The translations under genes were made by a program, and so were the position numbers. The notes under the pieces were generated by a model. The model was not told the DNA's origin and did no database searches. It saw nothing but the letters and a program-made list of their open reading frames with translations. A stretch of DNA of 13,397 bases, taken from assembly GCA_031254715.1 (NCBI GenBank), contig JAIRTY010000726.1, positions 1 to 13,397 of the forward strand, given 5' to 3'. Within the stretch, counting starts at the first letter, position 1; the number at the start of each line of letters is the position of its first letter. This stretch comes from Nocardiopsaceae bacterium (GTDB taxonomy: Bacteria; Actinomycetota; Actinomycetes; Streptosporangiales; Streptosporangiaceae). Shown in pieces: positions 12,860-13,397 of this stretch.

Positions 12860-12888
12860 ATTGTACTGTACAGAACTTCGCATGTTCA
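12860..12888 (-). promoter_or_regulatory. DUF397 promoter with an overlapping operator
   Basis: Read leftward: TGAACA (12883-12888), 17 bases, TACAAT (12860-12865). The perfect 11-bp palindrome TGTAC-T-GTACA (12862-12872) covers the -10 box, where a bound protein would block transcription. GTAC recurs at 12768-12771 and 12824-12827 in the leader. Confidence 0.5.
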
Positions 12889-12997
12889 GGATGGCTGTAT
12901 GGCATGGAAAGTTTGGCAAACCAGGCTTCTGGAGATCGCCGCTCCCTGGATCAGGGCACGTGGCAGGGCCGATACCGGATGACTTCGGATGGTCCAG

Positions 12998-13027
12998 TTG
13001 CTTGGGGCGCCGGGACGGCGGGATAAT
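12998..13027 (+). promoter_or_regulatory. Possible promoter of the methyltransferase gene
   Basis: TTGCTT (12998-13003), 18 bases, GATAAT (13022-13027), about 67 bases before the GTG at 13095. The -35 box is weak. The rest of 12889-13094 holds no supported gene. Confidence 0.35.
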
Positions 13028-13094
13028 CGGCGCAATCCCCTTCTCGGACCGCAGCGAAAGCAGCGAAGCTCGTCCGCGACTAGGAAGGCGCACA

Positions 13095-13397
13095 GTGACC
13101 GACCCAGGATCCGCCCCTGGTCTCGAGCGCGAGCCGTGGCCCGAGATTGACACCAACGTTCCCCACGTGTCGCGCGTGTACGACTACCTGCTCGGGGGGA
13201 AGGCCAACTTCGCGGTGGACCGGAAGGCCGCGCAGCGGGCGTACGAGGCGTGGCCCGGCGGCCTGGACGCGGTCAAGGCCGACGTCCGGGCGCACCGGGC
13301 GCTGCTCGGCCGGGTAGTCCGCTACCTGGTCACAGAGGCCGGAGTCCGCCAGTTCCTCGACATCGGCACCGGCATCCCGAAGCAGGACAACGTCCAC
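13095..13397 (+). CDS. SAM-dependent methyltransferase, DUF574 type (5' part, runs off the window)
   Basis: First 101 residues of a predicted S-adenosylmethionine-dependent methyltransferase of the DUF574 (Methyltransf_19) group, frequent in actinomycetes. Family landmarks: PHVSRVYDYLLGGKANFAVDR at 23-43 quoted by its core VYDYLLGGK, RAHRALLGRVVRYL at 65-78, and motif I FLDIGTGIP at 87-95, which binds SAM, followed by NVH. The GTG start has AGGAAGG 6 bases upstream. The gene is divergent from DUF397, 344 bases apart. The methyl acceptor is unknown, and the catalytic half lies outside the window. Confidence 0.92.
   Translation, partial: MTDPGSAPGLEREPWPEIDTNVPHVSRVYDYLLGGKANFAVDRKAAQRAYEAWPGGLDAVKADVRAHRALLGRVVRYLVTEAGVRQFLDIGTGIPKQDNVH

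Noticed and set aside
12899..12982. Small plus-strand reading frame (27 residues)
   Set aside because: It has no good ribosome site or conserved pattern and is probably part of the methyltransferase upstream region.

Overview
The window comes from a high-GC actinomycete. Codon third positions are strongly G/C, GTG and TTG starts are common, and several families are typical of Streptomyces, Streptosporangiales and their relatives: an XRE/DUF5753 regulator with a DUF397 partner, an RsbW-like ATP-binding protein, DUF3224, a DUF574-type methyltransferase and a MarR regulator with a cysteine tail. The genus cannot be fixed from the sequence. No tRNA, rRNA, CRISPR array, transposase or phage gene was seen.

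Left part (1-3640). A DrrA/DrrB-type ABC exporter pair is read rightward and overlaps by 44 bases; its left end may run off the window. Next is a leftward two-gene operon, DUF3224 then MarR, with an 8-base overlap and a near-perfect 17-bp palindrome in its promoter. On both sides of this operon, on the plus strand, lies a tiny gene for a hydrophobic peptide (24 and 28 residues). Each has a TTGACA-N17-(C)A.ATT promoter, a Shine-Dalgarno sequence and a strong hairpin downstream. The -35 box lies 108 and 107 bases before the ATG, and the promoter spacers share the AGTAAT block. They look like paralogous micropeptide units that have not been named.

Middle (3640-6960). A complete class I [4Fe-4S] fumarase is followed by a Ser/Thr protein kinase that may be translated from a leaderless mRNA. 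The kinase has a repetitive Gly/Asn/Ala-rich tail and no visible membrane segment. An array of 15/16-bp tandem repeats separates it from the convergent gene to its right.

Cell-wall block (6960-10680). Three leftward, separately controlled genes encode exported lytic-transglycosylase-like proteins with different linkers. All three start at TTG-TC, and each is preceded by an AAGG box and a small hairpin. The first two share a nearly gapless untranslated leader of 167 and 166 nt. Upstream of it both have a Crp-like TGTGA-N6-TCATA site, 212 and 210 bases before the start codon. The third keeps only parts of the leader. This is the strongest candidate for an undescribed regulatory RNA in the window.

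Right part (10680-13397). An RsbW/SpoIIAB-like ATP-binding protein, an XRE-DUF5753 regulator and a DUF397 protein all read leftward. DUF397 lies upstream of the regulator, whereas it usually lies downstream. A divergent DUF574-type SAM-dependent methyltransferase runs off the right edge. Nearly every transcription unit ends in a clear GC-rich hairpin, and most have a palindromic operator candidate.
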